64,000 nt of DNA, from positions 1,302,001 through 1,366,000 of the forward strand of contig NZ_JBIZWA010000001.1 in the NCBI RefSeq assembly GCF_044769865.1, given 5' to 3'. Position 1 is the first letter of the stretch; each line of letters starts with the position of its first letter. This stretch comes from Homoserinimonas sp044769865 (GTDB lineage Bacteria; Actinomycetota; Actinomycetes; Actinomycetales; Microbacteriaceae). Under the pieces are notes generated by a model, which had not been told where the DNA came from, ran no database searches, and worked only from the letters and a program-made list of their open reading frames with translations. Shown here piece after piece: positions 9,084-17,687 of the stretch. Both the position numbers and the translations under genes were made by a program.

Positions 9084-9947
9084 CTAGGCCGCTGCGGTCA
9101 CCCGCACCTCGTTGGCCCAGGGGTCGTTGAAGGTGAGCACTCGGCCGTCGTTGGCCTGCTGCACGCCGCGGGCGTTGAGTCGCTCGGCAAGGGCGCCGAT
9201 ATCGTCAGCGCCCGGCACCTCGATCGCGACCTGGCCGAGGCCGAGTGCGGGCGTGCGGGTGCCTGCGCCGGCGCTCTGCCACGTGTTCATGCCGAGGTGG
9301 TGATGGTAGCCGCCGGCCGCGACGAAGAGCGCCTGCGTGCCGTATTCGATCGTGATCTCGAAGCCGACCGTGTCGACGTAGAACTGCTTGGCCGTCTGGA
9401 TGTCGCCAACCTTGAGGTGCACATGGCCGATGGAGGTGACGCCGCCGGTCGCGGCGGTGAGGCCAGCCTCCGTGAGGTTTTCCTGAAGGAACCGGTTGGG
9501 GTCGAGGTAGACGGTGCCCATCTTGACCTCGCCGTTGCTCCACTCCCAGGAGTCGCGCGGGCGGTCCCAGTAGAGCTCGACGCCGTTGCCCTCGGGGTCA
9601 TCGAAGTAGAAGGCCTCGCTCACGAAGTGGTCGCTTGAACCCGTGAAGCTCTGCGGGTAGGCGCGGGCCGTCGAGTACACCGAGGAGGCGAGGTCGCGCT
9701 TCTCGGCGAAGAGGAACGCCGTGTGAAAGAGCCCAGCCGCGTTTGCGGGGGCATGCTTCAGTTCGGGGGCGACCTCGAGGATGAGGGCGGATGTGGCGCC
9801 GCGGCCGAGCACGGCGCTTGAGCCCTCCTGCGCGATCAGGTCGAGACCGACGCCGTCGCGGTAGAACGCGATCATGCGGTCGAGGTCGGCGACCTTGAGG
9901 GTCACGGCGGCCATGGCGGTGTCAGGGGCGAGGATGTCTGCGGTCAT
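9084..9947 (-). CDS. VOC-family (glyoxalase/extradiol dioxygenase-like) protein, two domains
   Basis: 287 residues with two vicinal-oxygen-chelate halves: residues ~12-130 (VTLKVADLDRMIAFYRDGVG...DPEGNGVELYWDRP) and ~165-280 (GHVHLKVGDIQTAKQFYVD). This resembles CatE-type catechol 2,3-dioxygenase-like proteins. Likely metal ligands are the His of IGHVHLKV and a Glu in GNGVELYW. The substrate is unknown. An alternative ATG lies 11 codons in (9914). A small palindrome GTTGT-AGCA-ACAAC (9949-9962) abuts the start and could be an operator. It converges with the upstream permease. Confidence 0.8.
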   Translation of the reverse strand: MTADILAPDTAMAAVTLKVADLDRMIAFYRDGVGLDLIAQEGSSAVLGRGATSALILEVAPELKHAPANAAGLFHTAFLFAEKRDLASSVYSTARAYPQSFTGSSDHFVSEAFYFDDPEGNGVELYWDRPRDSWEWSNGEVKMGTVYLDPNRFLQENLTEAGLTAATGGVTSIGHVHLKVGDIQTAKQFYVDTVGFEITIEYGTQALFVAAGGYHHHLGMNTWQSAGAGTRTPALGLGQVAIEVPGADDIGALAERLNARGVQQANDGRVLTFNDPWANEVRVTAAA

Positions 9948-9948
9948 A

Positions 9949-9962
9949 GTTGTAGCAACAAC
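9949..9962. promoter_or_regulatory. Short palindrome at the VOC gene start
   Basis: Arms GTTGT (9949-9953) and ACAAC (9958-9962) around AGCA sit directly next to the start codon of the VOC gene. MarR-type regulators often bind such sites near dioxygenase-like genes, but none is encoded next door. Weak, because the arms are only 5 bp. Confidence 0.35.
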
Positions 9963-9994
9963 CTATTTCGCCAGGTATTCCCGCCGCCTCGAAC

Positions 9995-10462
9995 TCAGGA
10001 GAGCTGCTTGGCGTAGCAGACGCTCGAGTCGACACCCGCGTAGGGGCCGAAGTTCTCGATGCGGCTATACCCCTCGCGCTCATAGAACCGCATGGCGGCA
10101 GGCAGGCGGTCGCCCGTCTCCAACACAAGCCGGTGCACGCCGCGGTCGCGAGCGATCCCCTCCAGCGCCGAAAGCACGGCGGTGGAGACGCCAGTGCCGC
10201 GATGTGCCGGGGTCACATACATCCGCTTGATCTCGAACCCCTCATCGGCGACGGCGCGCAAGCCACCGCATCCGGCCGGCATGCCATCGGTGTAGGCGAC
10301 GACGAACGCCGACACATTCTCTGAGGTCGTCGGCTCGCTCGGGTCGGAGTCCTGGTTGCCATAGGCTGCAGCGATCTCGGCCCGCTGTGCGGAGTGCAGC
10401 ATGGTGGAGTCGGCGTGCTCGTACGGGAGTTCGCGCACCTCGATCGACTCGAACTCGGTCAT
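9995..10462 (-). CDS. GNAT-family N-acetyltransferase
   Basis: 155 residues with the GNAT fold. The central KRMYVTPAHRGTGVSTAVLSAL holds the acetyl-CoA loop (R-G-T-G), followed by LVLETGDRLPAAMRFYEREGY, the usual beta5-alpha4 end. Its ATG overlaps the purC stop (ATGA, 10459-10462), so it is translationally coupled as the third gene of purD-purC. The substrate is unknown; its place in the operon may be incidental. Confidence 0.85.
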   Translation of the reverse strand: MTEFESIEVRELPYEHADSTMLHSAQRAEIAAAYGNQDSDPSEPTTSENVSAFVVAYTDGMPAGCGGLRAVADEGFEIKRMYVTPAHRGTGVSTAVLSALEGIARDRGVHRLVLETGDRLPAAMRFYEREGYSRIENFGPYAGVDSSVCYAKQLS

Positions 10463-11313
10463 GCAGTCAGCCTTTCGATCAGCTCGCGGTAGCGGGCGGA
10501 GGTGCGGTCGACGATCTCCTGCGGCAGGTCGGGCGGCGTGCCCTCACCGTCCCAGTTCGCGCTGAGCCAGTCGCGCACGATCTGCTTGTCGAAGCTCGAC
10601 GCACGGTCACCTGCGGCGTAGCGCTCGGCATCCCAGTACCGGCTGCTGTCCGACGTGAGCACCTCGTCGGCGAGCGTGATGACACCGTGCGAATCGATGC
10701 CGAACTCAAACTTGGTGTCGGCGAGGATGACACCGCGCGAGAGGGCGTAGGAGGCCGCACGGGTGAAGATCGAGAGCGAGAGGTCGCGCAGGGCGGCCGC
10801 CTTCGGCTCGCCAATGAGAGCGGCCGACTGTTCGTACGTGATGTTCTCGTCGTGCTCGCCTGCGGGCGCCTTGAAGGCGGGCGTGTAGATCGGCTCTGGC
10901 AGGCGGTCACCATCGGAGAGGCCGGCCGGCAGTGGGATGCCGCACACGGTCTGCGACTGCTGGTATTCCTTCCAGCCGCTGCCCGTGAGGTAGCCGCGCA
11001 CGACGCACTCGATGGGGAGCATCTCCAGCTCTCGCACGATCATCGACCGCCGCGCCACCACCTCCGGGATGTCATACATTCCCAGGTGGTTGGGCACCTC
11101 GGCAAGGAACTCGAACCAGAACAGGCTGAGTTGCGTCAGGAGCTCCCCCTTGCCGGGGATCTCGGGTGAGAGCACATGATCGAAGGCGCTGACGCGGTCG
11201 GAGGCGACCAGCAGCATCCGACCGGGCATGTTCTCGCACCGGTAGAGGTCTCGCACCTTGCCCGAGTGCGACTTGATCCAACCGTGCTGTTCGAGTTCCT
11301 GCGAGTACGTCAT
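10459..11313 (-). CDS. purC: Phosphoribosylaminoimidazole-succinocarboxamide synthase (SAICAR synthetase)
   Basis: 284 residues. It condenses CAIR with aspartate using ATP, the eighth step of IMP synthesis. Motifs are YSGKVRDLY-like KVRDLYRCE near the N-terminus, PIECVVRGYLTGSGWKEYQ (~85-105) and LADTKFEFGID (~175), both family signatures. The start overlaps the purD stop by four bases (ATGA), and its stop overlaps the next gene in the same way, which indicates one polycistronic message. Confidence 0.97.
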   Translation of the reverse strand: MTYSQELEQHGWIKSHSGKVRDLYRCENMPGRMLLVASDRVSAFDHVLSPEIPGKGELLTQLSLFWFEFLAEVPNHLGMYDIPEVVARRSMIVRELEMLPIECVVRGYLTGSGWKEYQQSQTVCGIPLPAGLSDGDRLPEPIYTPAFKAPAGEHDENITYEQSAALIGEPKAAALRDLSLSIFTRAASYALSRGVILADTKFEFGIDSHGVITLADEVLTSDSSRYWDAERYAAGDRASSFDKQIVRDWLSANWDGEGTPPDLPQEIVDRTSARYRELIERLTA

Positions 11314-12563
11314 GATGCCACCACTCTCGCTGCGATGTCGGTGCGGAACTGTCCGCCCTCAAGGGTGATGAGCTTCATGGCGCGGTAGGCGCGATCACGC
11401 GCATCCGCGAAGTCGGCGCCGCGGGCGACCACGCTCAGCACGCGACCTCCCGACGAGACGAATCCGCCGCCGGATGCGGCGGTCGCCGCGTGCGCAATCG
11501 TCACGCCCTCGATCTCCAGTGCGTCGGCGATGCCCGTGATGGGACGGCCCGTGATGGGTGTCTCCGGGTAGCCCTCGCTCGCGAGCACGACCGTGACGCA
11601 CGCGTCCGTTGAGAACTCGGGCCGCGGCTTCCCGCCGAGCCCGCCGGTCGCAGCGGCGAAGAGCAATTCGCTGAGCGGGGTCTTGAGGCGCGGCAGCACG
11701 ACCTGCGTCTCGGGGTCGCCGAAGCGCGCATTGAACTCGATGACACGGATGCCGCGCTCCGTCACGATGAGCCCGCAGTAGAGCAGCCCGATGAAGGGGG
11801 TCTGCTCCTCGGCGAGCTGGCGCACGGTCGGGAGGGCGATCGTGTCGATGACCTCGTCGACGAAGGAGTCGGGCAGCCAGGGGAGGGGCGAATACGCCCC
11901 CATCCCGCCCGTGTTGGGGCCGGCATCCGCGTCGAGCAGTCGCTTGTAGTCCTGGGCCGGGGAGAGCGGGAGCACGTTGTGCCCGTCGGAGAGCAGGAAG
12001 AGCGAGACCTCCTGGCCGTCGAGGAACTCCTCGACCAGCACGCTGCCCTGCTTGAGGTAGAACTCGGCGTGGGCGACGGCGGCATCGCGGTCGCCCGTCA
12101 CGAGCACACCCTTGCCTGCCGCGAGCCCATCGGCCTTGATCACGTGGGGGGCACCGTACTCGTCCATCGCGGCGATCGCCTCGTCGAGCGTGCCGGCACG
12201 GGTGGCGCGGCCGGTCGGCACGCTGGCGGCCTCCATGATGCGCTTCGCGAAGGTCTTGCTCCCCTCGAGCTGCGCGGCCGCCTTGCCGGGGCCGAAGACG
12301 GCGATGCCGGAGCGACGGATGCGGTCGGCCACGCCCTCGACGAGGGGCGCCTCCGGCCCGATCACGACGAGCTCGATGTCGTTGTCGACCGCGAAATCGG
12401 TCACGACAGTCGGGTTCGTGGGGTCGAGGTGGATGACAGGAACGTCCGCCGCGATGCCCGCATTGCCCGGGGCGGCGATGATCTCGTGGCTCGCCTCTTC
12501 CGCGAGGAGCGCGGTAATGATGGCGTGCTCGCGGGCACCGGAACCGAGGACCAGGATCTTCAC
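11310..12563 (-). CDS. purD: Phosphoribosylamine-glycine ligase (GAR synthetase)
   Basis: 417 residues. It joins phosphoribosylamine and glycine with ATP. The N-terminus KILVLGSGAREHAI is characteristic, followed by IGPEAPLVEGVADRIR, the ATP-grasp segment VIKADGLAAGKGVLV (~130-145), and NARFGDPETQVVLPRL (~290). The reading frame stays open upstream, but the GTG at 12563 is the start: it begins the conserved VKILVLGSG, and a -10-like TACTCT (12571-12576 on the complement) lies 7 nt upstream, so the message is probably leaderless. Confidence 0.97.
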   Translation of the reverse strand: MKILVLGSGAREHAIITALLAEEASHEIIAAPGNAGIAADVPVIHLDPTNPTVVTDFAVDNDIELVVIGPEAPLVEGVADRIRRSGIAVFGPGKAAAQLEGSKTFAKRIMEAASVPTGRATRAGTLDEAIAAMDEYGAPHVIKADGLAAGKGVLVTGDRDAAVAHAEFYLKQGSVLVEEFLDGQEVSLFLLSDGHNVLPLSPAQDYKRLLDADAGPNTGGMGAYSPLPWLPDSFVDEVIDTIALPTVRQLAEEQTPFIGLLYCGLIVTERGIRVIEFNARFGDPETQVVLPRLKTPLSELLFAAATGGLGGKPRPEFSTDACVTVVLASEGYPETPITGRPITGIADALEIEGVTIAHAATAASGGGFVSSGGRVLSVVARGADFADARDRAYRAMKLITLEGGQFRTDIAARVVAS

Positions 12564-12657
12564 GTCTGCAAGAGTACCGGTCGCGTTCGCCCTCTCGCCA
12601 AGGCGGTCGTCATTCGCGACCCCACAATCAGGCCAGCGCCCGGGTAGCGTGGAGGGC

Positions 12658-13059
12658 ATGGGCAAGTCGAGGATCGTTCCCCAGGTCGGCGAGGCGGCCG
12701 TGCGCCAGATGCTCGGCGGTGCCGATGACCGGCAGGTGCAGGCGATGGCGGTGCGGTACCTGCTGCAGCTGCTTGCCGATGCGGCACCGGGCAACACGCT
12801 CGAGGTGCGCATCCCGCCGCACGGCGCCGTGCAGTGCGTCGAGGGCCCGAACCACACGCGGGGCACGCCGCCCAATGTGGTCGAGACGGATGCCGCAACC
12901 TGGGTCAACCTCGCGACCGGCAGCCTCACGTGGGCTGACGCGGTTGCGGCCGGCCGGGTCTCCGCGTCGGGCGCCCGCGCCGACCTCTCGGACCTCCTGC
13001 CCATCAAGTGGGACCGCGAGGCGCTCGCCGACACCCCGCCGCCCACGCCCGAGGTCTGA
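12658..13059 (+). CDS. SCP_3-type (bacterial sterol-carrier-like) protein
   Basis: 133 residues. The sequence runs from a basic N-terminus through HGAVQCVEGPNHTRGTPPN and ATWVNLATGSLTWADAVAAG to SGARADLSDLLPIKWD, the pattern of the actinobacterial 'bacterial SCP ortholog' family. The function is unknown; these genes commonly sit by purine genes, as here between purD and purF. The ATG at 12658 is preceded by TAGCGT (12645-12650) and no ribosome site, so it is probably leaderless. Divergent from purD. Confidence 0.8.
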   Translation: MGKSRIVPQVGEAAVRQMLGGADDRQVQAMAVRYLLQLLADAAPGNTLEVRIPPHGAVQCVEGPNHTRGTPPNVVETDAATWVNLATGSLTWADAVAAGRVSASGARADLSDLLPIKWDREALADTPPPTPEV

Positions 13060-13110
13060 GTCACCGGCGCCCCTGTGTTCCTCCCGGGTCGCGTGCGGGA
13101 GAATGGACGC

Positions 13111-13431
13111 ATGAGCGACATGAACCAGCCCCCGGCCGACGCGCAGCAGGTCAGCATCCGCCGCGCCCCAAAGGTGCCGGTGTTCCTGCTGCTCGGCGCG
13201 CTGCTCGGTCTGCTCGTGGCACTTGTGGCGACGGCGGCGTTCCCGGTCGACCCGCTCGTCGGCTTCGGGGCGACCTTCGGCTACCTGTGCGTGTACTTCA
13301 TCCCGGCGGGGATCGTGCTCGGCGCGCTCGTCGCCCTCATCCTCGATGCTCGCTCGCGCCGCCGCGCCCGCACGATCACGGTGGACCACGAGTCGGTGCG
13401 CGATGAGGGCGACACCCCCGGAGCTAGCTGA
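13111..13431 (+). CDS. Small two-helix membrane protein, unknown
   Basis: 106 residues with a polar N-terminus, helix 1 at ~24-47 (VFLLLGALLGLLVALV) and helix 2 at ~57-80 (LCVYFIPAGIVLGALVALIL), then a basic cytoplasmic tail. No functional motif. ATG at 13111 chosen over an in-frame upstream start at 13075, because it follows a purine-rich GGGAGAATGG stretch and avoids an unlikely N-terminal extension. Its stop overlaps the purF 3' end (convergent) by 8 bases. Confidence 0.7.
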   Translation: MSDMNQPPADAQQVSIRRAPKVPVFLLLGALLGLLVALVATAAFPVDPLVGFGATFGYLCVYFIPAGIVLGALVALILDARSRRRARTITVDHESVRDEGDTPGAS

Positions 13432-14881
13432 GCTGGGTCTGCTCCACCCAGCGCAGGTACTCCTCGCTGACGGTGCCGGTCACGTAGTCACCCGTGAAGC
13501 AGCTCATCTCGAGGGCCGTGACATCCGAACCCTCGAGGATTGCCGCCTGGAGGTCTTCGACCTCCTGATAGATGAGGTTGTCGGTGCCGAGCTCCATGCC
13601 GATCTCGGGGATCTTACGGCCGTGGGCAACGAGCTCATGGCGTGACGGCATGTTGATGCCGTAGACGTGTGGGTAGCGCACGGGCGGCGCGGCAGAGGTG
13701 AAGGTCACCTTGTTGGCGCCCGCCTGGCGCGCCATCTCCACGATCTCCTTCGAGGTCGTGCCGCGCACGATCGAGTCGTCGACGATCAGGATGTTTTTGC
13801 CCCGGAACTCCGTGCCCATTGCGTTGAGCTTCTGCTTGACGCTCTTCTTGCGCTGGGCCTGTCCCGGCATGATGAAGGTGCGGCCCACGTAGCGGTTCTT
13901 GTAGAAGCCCTCGCGGTATTCGACGCCGAGCTTCTGGGCGACCTGCATGGCGGCGGGGCGCGAGGAGTCGGGGATCGGCATGACGACGTCGATGTCGCCC
14001 ATGGGGGTGTGCTTCGCGATCGTGTCGGCGAGGCGGTCGCCCATGCGAAGGCGAGCCTCATAGACCGAGATGCCGTTCATGATCGAGTCGGGCCGCGCGA
14101 GGTAGACGTACTCGAAGGCGCAGGGCACGAGGCGCGGGTTGGGGGCACACTGCCGCGAGGTCATCGAGCCGTCGAGGCCGATGAAGATCGCCTCGCCCGG
14201 AGCCACTTCGCGCACGATCTCGTACCCGCCGCTCTCAAGCACGAGCGATTCGGATGCCACGACCCACTCGGTGCCGACGAGCCCCGCCGCGCGGCGTCCG
14301 AGCACGAGCGGGCGGATGCCGAAGGGGTCGCGGAATGCGAGCAGTCCGTGGCCGGCGACGAGCGCGATCGCGGCGTAGGAGCCCTCGACCCGCTCGTGCA
14401 CGCGGCTGACGGCGTTGAAGAGCTGGTCGGGGTCGAGGTCTGCGCCGCTGACCTGCTCCTGCAGTTCGTGCGCCAGCACATTGACGAGCAGTTCGGTGTC
14501 TGAGGTCGTGTTGAGGTGGCGCCGGTCGACGCGGAAGAGCTCGTCGGTCAGCTCGCGGGTGTTGGTCAGGTTGCCGTTGTGCACGAGCATGATGCCGTAG
14601 GGCGCGTTGACGTAGAACGGCTGCGACTCCAGCTCATTCGCGGCCTCGCCCTTGGTGGCGTAGCGCACGTGGCCGAGCCCCATCGTGCCGAGGAGGGCCC
14701 GCATGTCGCGGGTGCGGAACGCTTCCCGCACCTGGCCCTTCGCCTTGTGCATGTGGAACATGGCGCCGTCTGCCGTGACGATCCCCGTCGAGTCCTGCCC
14801 GCGATGCTGCAGCAGGAGGAGGGCGTCATAGACGAGTTGGTTCGCGGGTTCATTCGAGACGATGCCGACAATGCCGCACAT
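13424..14881 (-). CDS. purF: Amidophosphoribosyltransferase
   Basis: 485 residues. First committed step of purine synthesis: PRPP plus glutamine to phosphoribosylamine. The protein begins M-C-GIVG, so Cys2 is the exposed glutaminase nucleophile and no propeptide is present. Further motifs are LGHVRYATKG, the glutamine site region, and the PRPP site NILIVDDSIVRGTT (~345-358). Of the four cysteines that bind 4Fe-4S in the Bacillus-type enzyme, only some are present: YPHVYGI replaces the expected Cys and MSCFTGDY has one Cys. The enzyme is therefore probably cluster-free. Divergent from purM. Confidence 0.97.
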   Translation of the reverse strand: MCGIVGIVSNEPANQLVYDALLLLQHRGQDSTGIVTADGAMFHMHKAKGQVREAFRTRDMRALLGTMGLGHVRYATKGEAANELESQPFYVNAPYGIMLVHNGNLTNTRELTDELFRVDRRHLNTTSDTELLVNVLAHELQEQVSGADLDPDQLFNAVSRVHERVEGSYAAIALVAGHGLLAFRDPFGIRPLVLGRRAAGLVGTEWVVASESLVLESGGYEIVREVAPGEAIFIGLDGSMTSRQCAPNPRLVPCAFEYVYLARPDSIMNGISVYEARLRMGDRLADTIAKHTPMGDIDVVMPIPDSSRPAAMQVAQKLGVEYREGFYKNRYVGRTFIMPGQAQRKKSVKQKLNAMGTEFRGKNILIVDDSIVRGTTSKEIVEMARQAGANKVTFTSAAPPVRYPHVYGINMPSRHELVAHGRKIPEIGMELGTDNLIYQEVEDLQAAILEGSDVTALEMSCFTGDYVTGTVSEEYLRWVEQTQLS

Positions 14882-14968
14882 TCGGTGCAGACTCCAGACC
14901 GTAGAGTTGATGGTGGGTCCATTCTCCCATGTCGCACGACCGCCTCGTCACGCCCTGAAAGGGGTCCC
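14882..14968. promoter_or_regulatory. Divergent purF/purM promoter region
   Basis: This 87-bp gap separates the two divergent purine genes. A TAGAGT at about 14901-14906 could be a -10 for purM, and the complementary strand reads TCTACGGT over almost the same bases for purF. The two promoters would then overlap, which suits joint control. No clear PurR box or riboswitch was seen. The purM ribosome site GAAAGGGG is at 14957-14964. Confidence 0.5.
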
Positions 14969-16063
14969 ATGTCAGACAGCTACGCCGCCGCTGGCGTCGA
15001 CACCGCTGCCGGAGACCTCGCGGTCGAACTCATGAAGTCGGCGGTCGCCGCCACGCACGGGCCCCAGGTCATCGGGGGCGTGGGCGGCTTCGCCGGGCTC
15101 TTCGACGTGTCGTTCCTCACGTCCTACAAGAAGCCCCTCCTTGCGACGAGCACCGATGGTGTCGGCACCAAGGTCGCCATCGCGCAGGCCATCGACAAGC
15201 ACGACACCATCGGGCAAGACCTGGTGGGCATGGTCGTCGACGACATCATCGTCGTCGGCGCGAAGCCAATGTTCATGACCGACTACATCGCGTGCGGCAA
15301 GGTGTTCCCCCACCGCATCGCGGCGATCGTCGAGGGCATCGCGAAGGCCTGCGCCGCGACGGGCACGGCGCTCGTGGGCGGCGAGACGGCCGAGCATCCG
15401 GGGCTCCTCGGTGTTGACGACTATGACGTCGCCGGCGCTGCCGTCGGCGCGGTCGAAGCGGATGACCTGCTCGGCCCGCAGCGCGTCGAGCACGGCGACA
15501 TCGTGATCGGCATGGAGTCCTCCGGCTTCCACAGCAACGGCTACTCGCTCGTGCGCCACATCCTCGCGAGCGCTGACATGAGCTTCACCGACCACTCGGA
15601 TGCCCTCGGCGGCATGGTCGGCGAGGTGCTGCTCGAGCCGACCCGCCTCTACACGGGCCCGCTCGTCGAACTGCTGGCCGCCCACCCCGGCGCGGTGCAC
15701 GCGCTCAGCCACGTGACGGGTGGCGGCATCGCCGCGAACCTCGCGCGCGTGCTGCCGCAGGGTGCGTGGGTCGAGGTCGACCGCGCCAGCTGGTCGCCCC
15801 AGCCCGTGTTCCGCACGCTCGCCGAGATCGGCGGGCTCAGCCTCGGCGAGACCGAGGGCACCTGGAACCTGGGTGTGGGCATGTTCGCCGTCGTGAAGGC
15901 GGATGCCGTGGCATCCGTCATCGACTTCATGAACGCCGCCGGCATCCCATCGTGGGTCGCCGGCGAGGTCTCGACCGCGGCGCGCGACTTCGAGGGCTTC
16001 GAGCAGGGTGCGAAGGGTGTCGATGGCGGCGCCGTGCGCCTCGTGGGAGCCTTCGGCGCCTGA
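14969..16063 (+). CDS. purM: Phosphoribosylformylglycinamidine cyclo-ligase (AIR synthetase)
   Basis: 364 residues. It closes the imidazole ring, FGAM to AIR, with ATP. It begins SYAAAGVDTAAGDLAVELMK and has GGFAGLFD, STDGVGTKVAIA, DLVGMVVDDIIVVGAKP, LVGGETAEHPG and the C-terminal THVTGGG-like SHVTGGGIAANLARVLP, all family hallmarks. The ATG at 14969 has a good ribosome site (GAAAGGGG, spacing 4). It ends facing the DUF3073 gene, with a long hairpin between them. Confidence 0.97.
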   Translation: MSDSYAAAGVDTAAGDLAVELMKSAVAATHGPQVIGGVGGFAGLFDVSFLTSYKKPLLATSTDGVGTKVAIAQAIDKHDTIGQDLVGMVVDDIIVVGAKPMFMTDYIACGKVFPHRIAAIVEGIAKACAATGTALVGGETAEHPGLLGVDDYDVAGAAVGAVEADDLLGPQRVEHGDIVIGMESSGFHSNGYSLVRHILASADMSFTDHSDALGGMVGEVLLEPTRLYTGPLVELLAAHPGAVHALSHVTGGGIAANLARVLPQGAWVEVDRASWSPQPVFRTLAEIGGLSLGETEGTWNLGVGMFAVVKADAVASVIDFMNAAGIPSWVAGEVSTAARDFEGFEQGAKGVDGGAVRLVGAFGA

Positions 16064-16083
16064 TTGATCTCGCGGCATGCGGA

Positions 16084-16117
16084 AGGCCGGGGCACGGACA
16101 TTGTCCGGCCCCGGCCT
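16084..16117. terminator. Bidirectional terminator hairpin between purM and DUF3073
   Basis: Outer arms AGGCCGGGGC (16084-16093) and GCCCCGGCCT (16108-16117) are perfect. Inside, after one bulged A, CGGAC (16095-16099) pairs with GTCCG (16103-16107) around an ATT loop. That gives a 15-bp stem, with no T tract on the + side. It serves two convergent genes. Confidence 0.75.
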
Positions 16118-16132
16118 GCACGCTGAGACTCG

Positions 16133-16330
16133 TTAGGAGCGACGCTCCGTGTCGTCGCCCGCGAATTCGGGCCACTTCTGGAGATCTTCTTCGAGACGCT
16201 CCTCGTCGATCGCCTGCTTCTCGGCGCTCGTCAGCTCCCGAGCGAGTGCGTCATAGTTCGTCTCCGGGCTGAAGTACTTCAGCTCGCGAGCGACCTTGGT
16301 GTGCTTTGCTTTTTGACGGCCGCGCCCCAT
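16133..16330 (-). CDS. DUF3073 family small protein
   Basis: 65 residues. The N-terminus MGRGRQKAKHTKVARELKYF and the following SPETNYDALARELT match this short, basic-then-acidic actinobacterial family, often found by purM. The function is unknown. The ribosome site AAGGGGGTC precedes the ATG by about 7 bases. Confidence 0.9.
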   Translation of the reverse strand: MGRGRQKAKHTKVARELKYFSPETNYDALARELTSAEKQAIDEERLEEDLQKWPEFAGDDTERRS

Positions 16331-16492
16331 GGGTTTGACCCCCTTACGATTCCAGCCCGACGCCGTGTGACTTTTGCTCGGGATTGACCAACAAGGAACT
16401 ACAAAAACTAACTGCTGAGTTTAGCATGCCGGGGTACACGCGCCTGCGGCCGTCGGCAGCGAGAGTTCAGGGCGAGCCGCTAGCCTTACCGC

Positions 16493-17587
16493 GTGACGAA
16501 TGCGCCGGCCCGAACCTCCGTTGTCGTTGTCGGTGCTGGCCAGGCGGGTCTCTCGGTGTCGTACTACCTGCAGCGCCTGGGCCTTGAGGTGGGTCCCGGA
16601 TTCGTCGTGCTCGACCGCGGTCCCGGCACGGGCGGCGCCTGGCAGGACCGGTGGGAGGCCCTCAAGATTGGCACCGCCCACCGCATCAACGACCTTCCGG
16701 GTCTCGACGAGCTCGGCCTCAGCTTCGAGACCGCCGACCGGCAGCGCCCGGCCCGCGAGGTCGTCGCCGAGTACTACGCGGCCTACGAGCAGCACTACGA
16801 CCTGCAGGTCGTGCGTCCCGCGACCGTGCGCAGGGTGTTCAACCGCGGCATCGACCTCGTCGTCGAATACACGGATGCCTCGGGGCTGCACGAGATCGAG
16901 ACGCAGGTGCTCGTCAACGCAACCGGCACGTGGGGTTCACCGTTCCGGCCCTGGTACCCCGGCCGCGACTCCTTCGCGGGCGAACAGGTTGACACGACCA
17001 CCTACCGTGCGGCGGAGGACTTCGCGGGCAAGCGGGTCGTCGTTGTCGGCGGTGGCACGTCGGCGATCGGCTTCATGCTGGAGCTCGAGCACGTGGCATC
17101 CGACCTCACCTGGGTCAGCCGGCGCGGGCTCGAGTTCCGCGAGGAGGGCGAGCTCAACCTGGAGGACCGGCGCCACGCGGTCGCGGTGCAGGATGCCGCG
17201 GCGCGCGAGGGTCGCGCCCTGCCGAGCATCGTCAGCGGCACCGGAGTGCCCCGCACCCGTCGCATCCAGTCGGCGATCGATCGCGGGTTGCTGGTGCCGA
17301 AGCCCATGTTCTCGAGCATCGAGCCCAATGGCGTGCGCTGGGACGACGGCGAGTTCGTCGAGGCCGATGTGATCCTCTGGGCGACGGGCTTCCGCCCCGA
17401 GCTCCGCCACCTCGCGCCGCTCAAGCTTCGGGAGAAGGAGGGCGGCGTCACGGTTGGCAACGGCTCCTCCTGGAAGGACCCGCGCATCTTCTTCGCGGGC
17501 TACGGCCCGCAGGCCTCGACGATCGGGGCCAACCGCGCGGGCCGCACGATCGCGCGCCAGGTCATGCGCCAGCTCGCCGACTCCTGA
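16493..17587 (+). CDS. Flavin-containing monooxygenase-like NAD(P)/FAD oxidoreductase
   Basis: 364 residues. The FAD-binding Rossmann motif VVVGAGQAGLSVSYYLQRLG begins at residue ~8. A second dinucleotide site VVVVGGGTSAIGFMLEL is at ~182, and the C-terminus carries FFAGYGPQASTIGANRAGR. The layout fits the YUCCA/FMO-like group, and it is slightly short for that group. The FxGxxxHxxx(Y/F) monooxygenase fingerprint was not clearly seen, so it could be an oxidoreductase of another type. TAGCCT at 16481-16486 and GTG at 16493 suggest a leaderless message. Confidence 0.8.
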   Translation: MTNAPARTSVVVVGAGQAGLSVSYYLQRLGLEVGPGFVVLDRGPGTGGAWQDRWEALKIGTAHRINDLPGLDELGLSFETADRQRPAREVVAEYYAAYEQHYDLQVVRPATVRRVFNRGIDLVVEYTDASGLHEIETQVLVNATGTWGSPFRPWYPGRDSFAGEQVDTTTYRAAEDFAGKRVVVVGGGTSAIGFMLELEHVASDLTWVSRRGLEFREEGELNLEDRRHAVAVQDAAAREGRALPSIVSGTGVPRTRRIQSAIDRGLLVPKPMFSSIEPNGVRWDDGEFVEADVILWATGFRPELRHLAPLKLREKEGGVTVGNGSSWKDPRIFFAGYGPQASTIGANRAGRTIARQVMRQLADS

Positions 17588-17607
17588 CCCCTCCCGCGCC
17601 CGCCCGC

Positions 17608-17664
17608 TGAGATCCGACTCGTGCAGCTTCGACGCGCTCAGGAACCTGCACTACTCGGATCTCA
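17608..17664 (+). repeat. Intergenic hairpin element E
   Basis: Arms TGAGATCCGACTCGTGCAG (17608-17626) and CTGCACTACTCGGATCTCA (17646-17664) are complementary over 19 bp with two mismatches. The loop starts CTTCGACGCGCTCAGG (17627-17642), a variant of the loop word shared by the other intergenic hairpin elements. It lies just upstream of the -10 (TAGCGT, 17676-17681) of the next gene. Confidence 0.75.
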
Positions 17665-17687
17665 TCCCGGAGCGGTAGCGTTCCCGC

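Noticed and set aside
11310..13157. Longer purD frame beginning at 13157
   Set aside because: The extra ~198 codons run across the divergent SCP_3 gene and precede the conserved N-terminus KILVLGSG.
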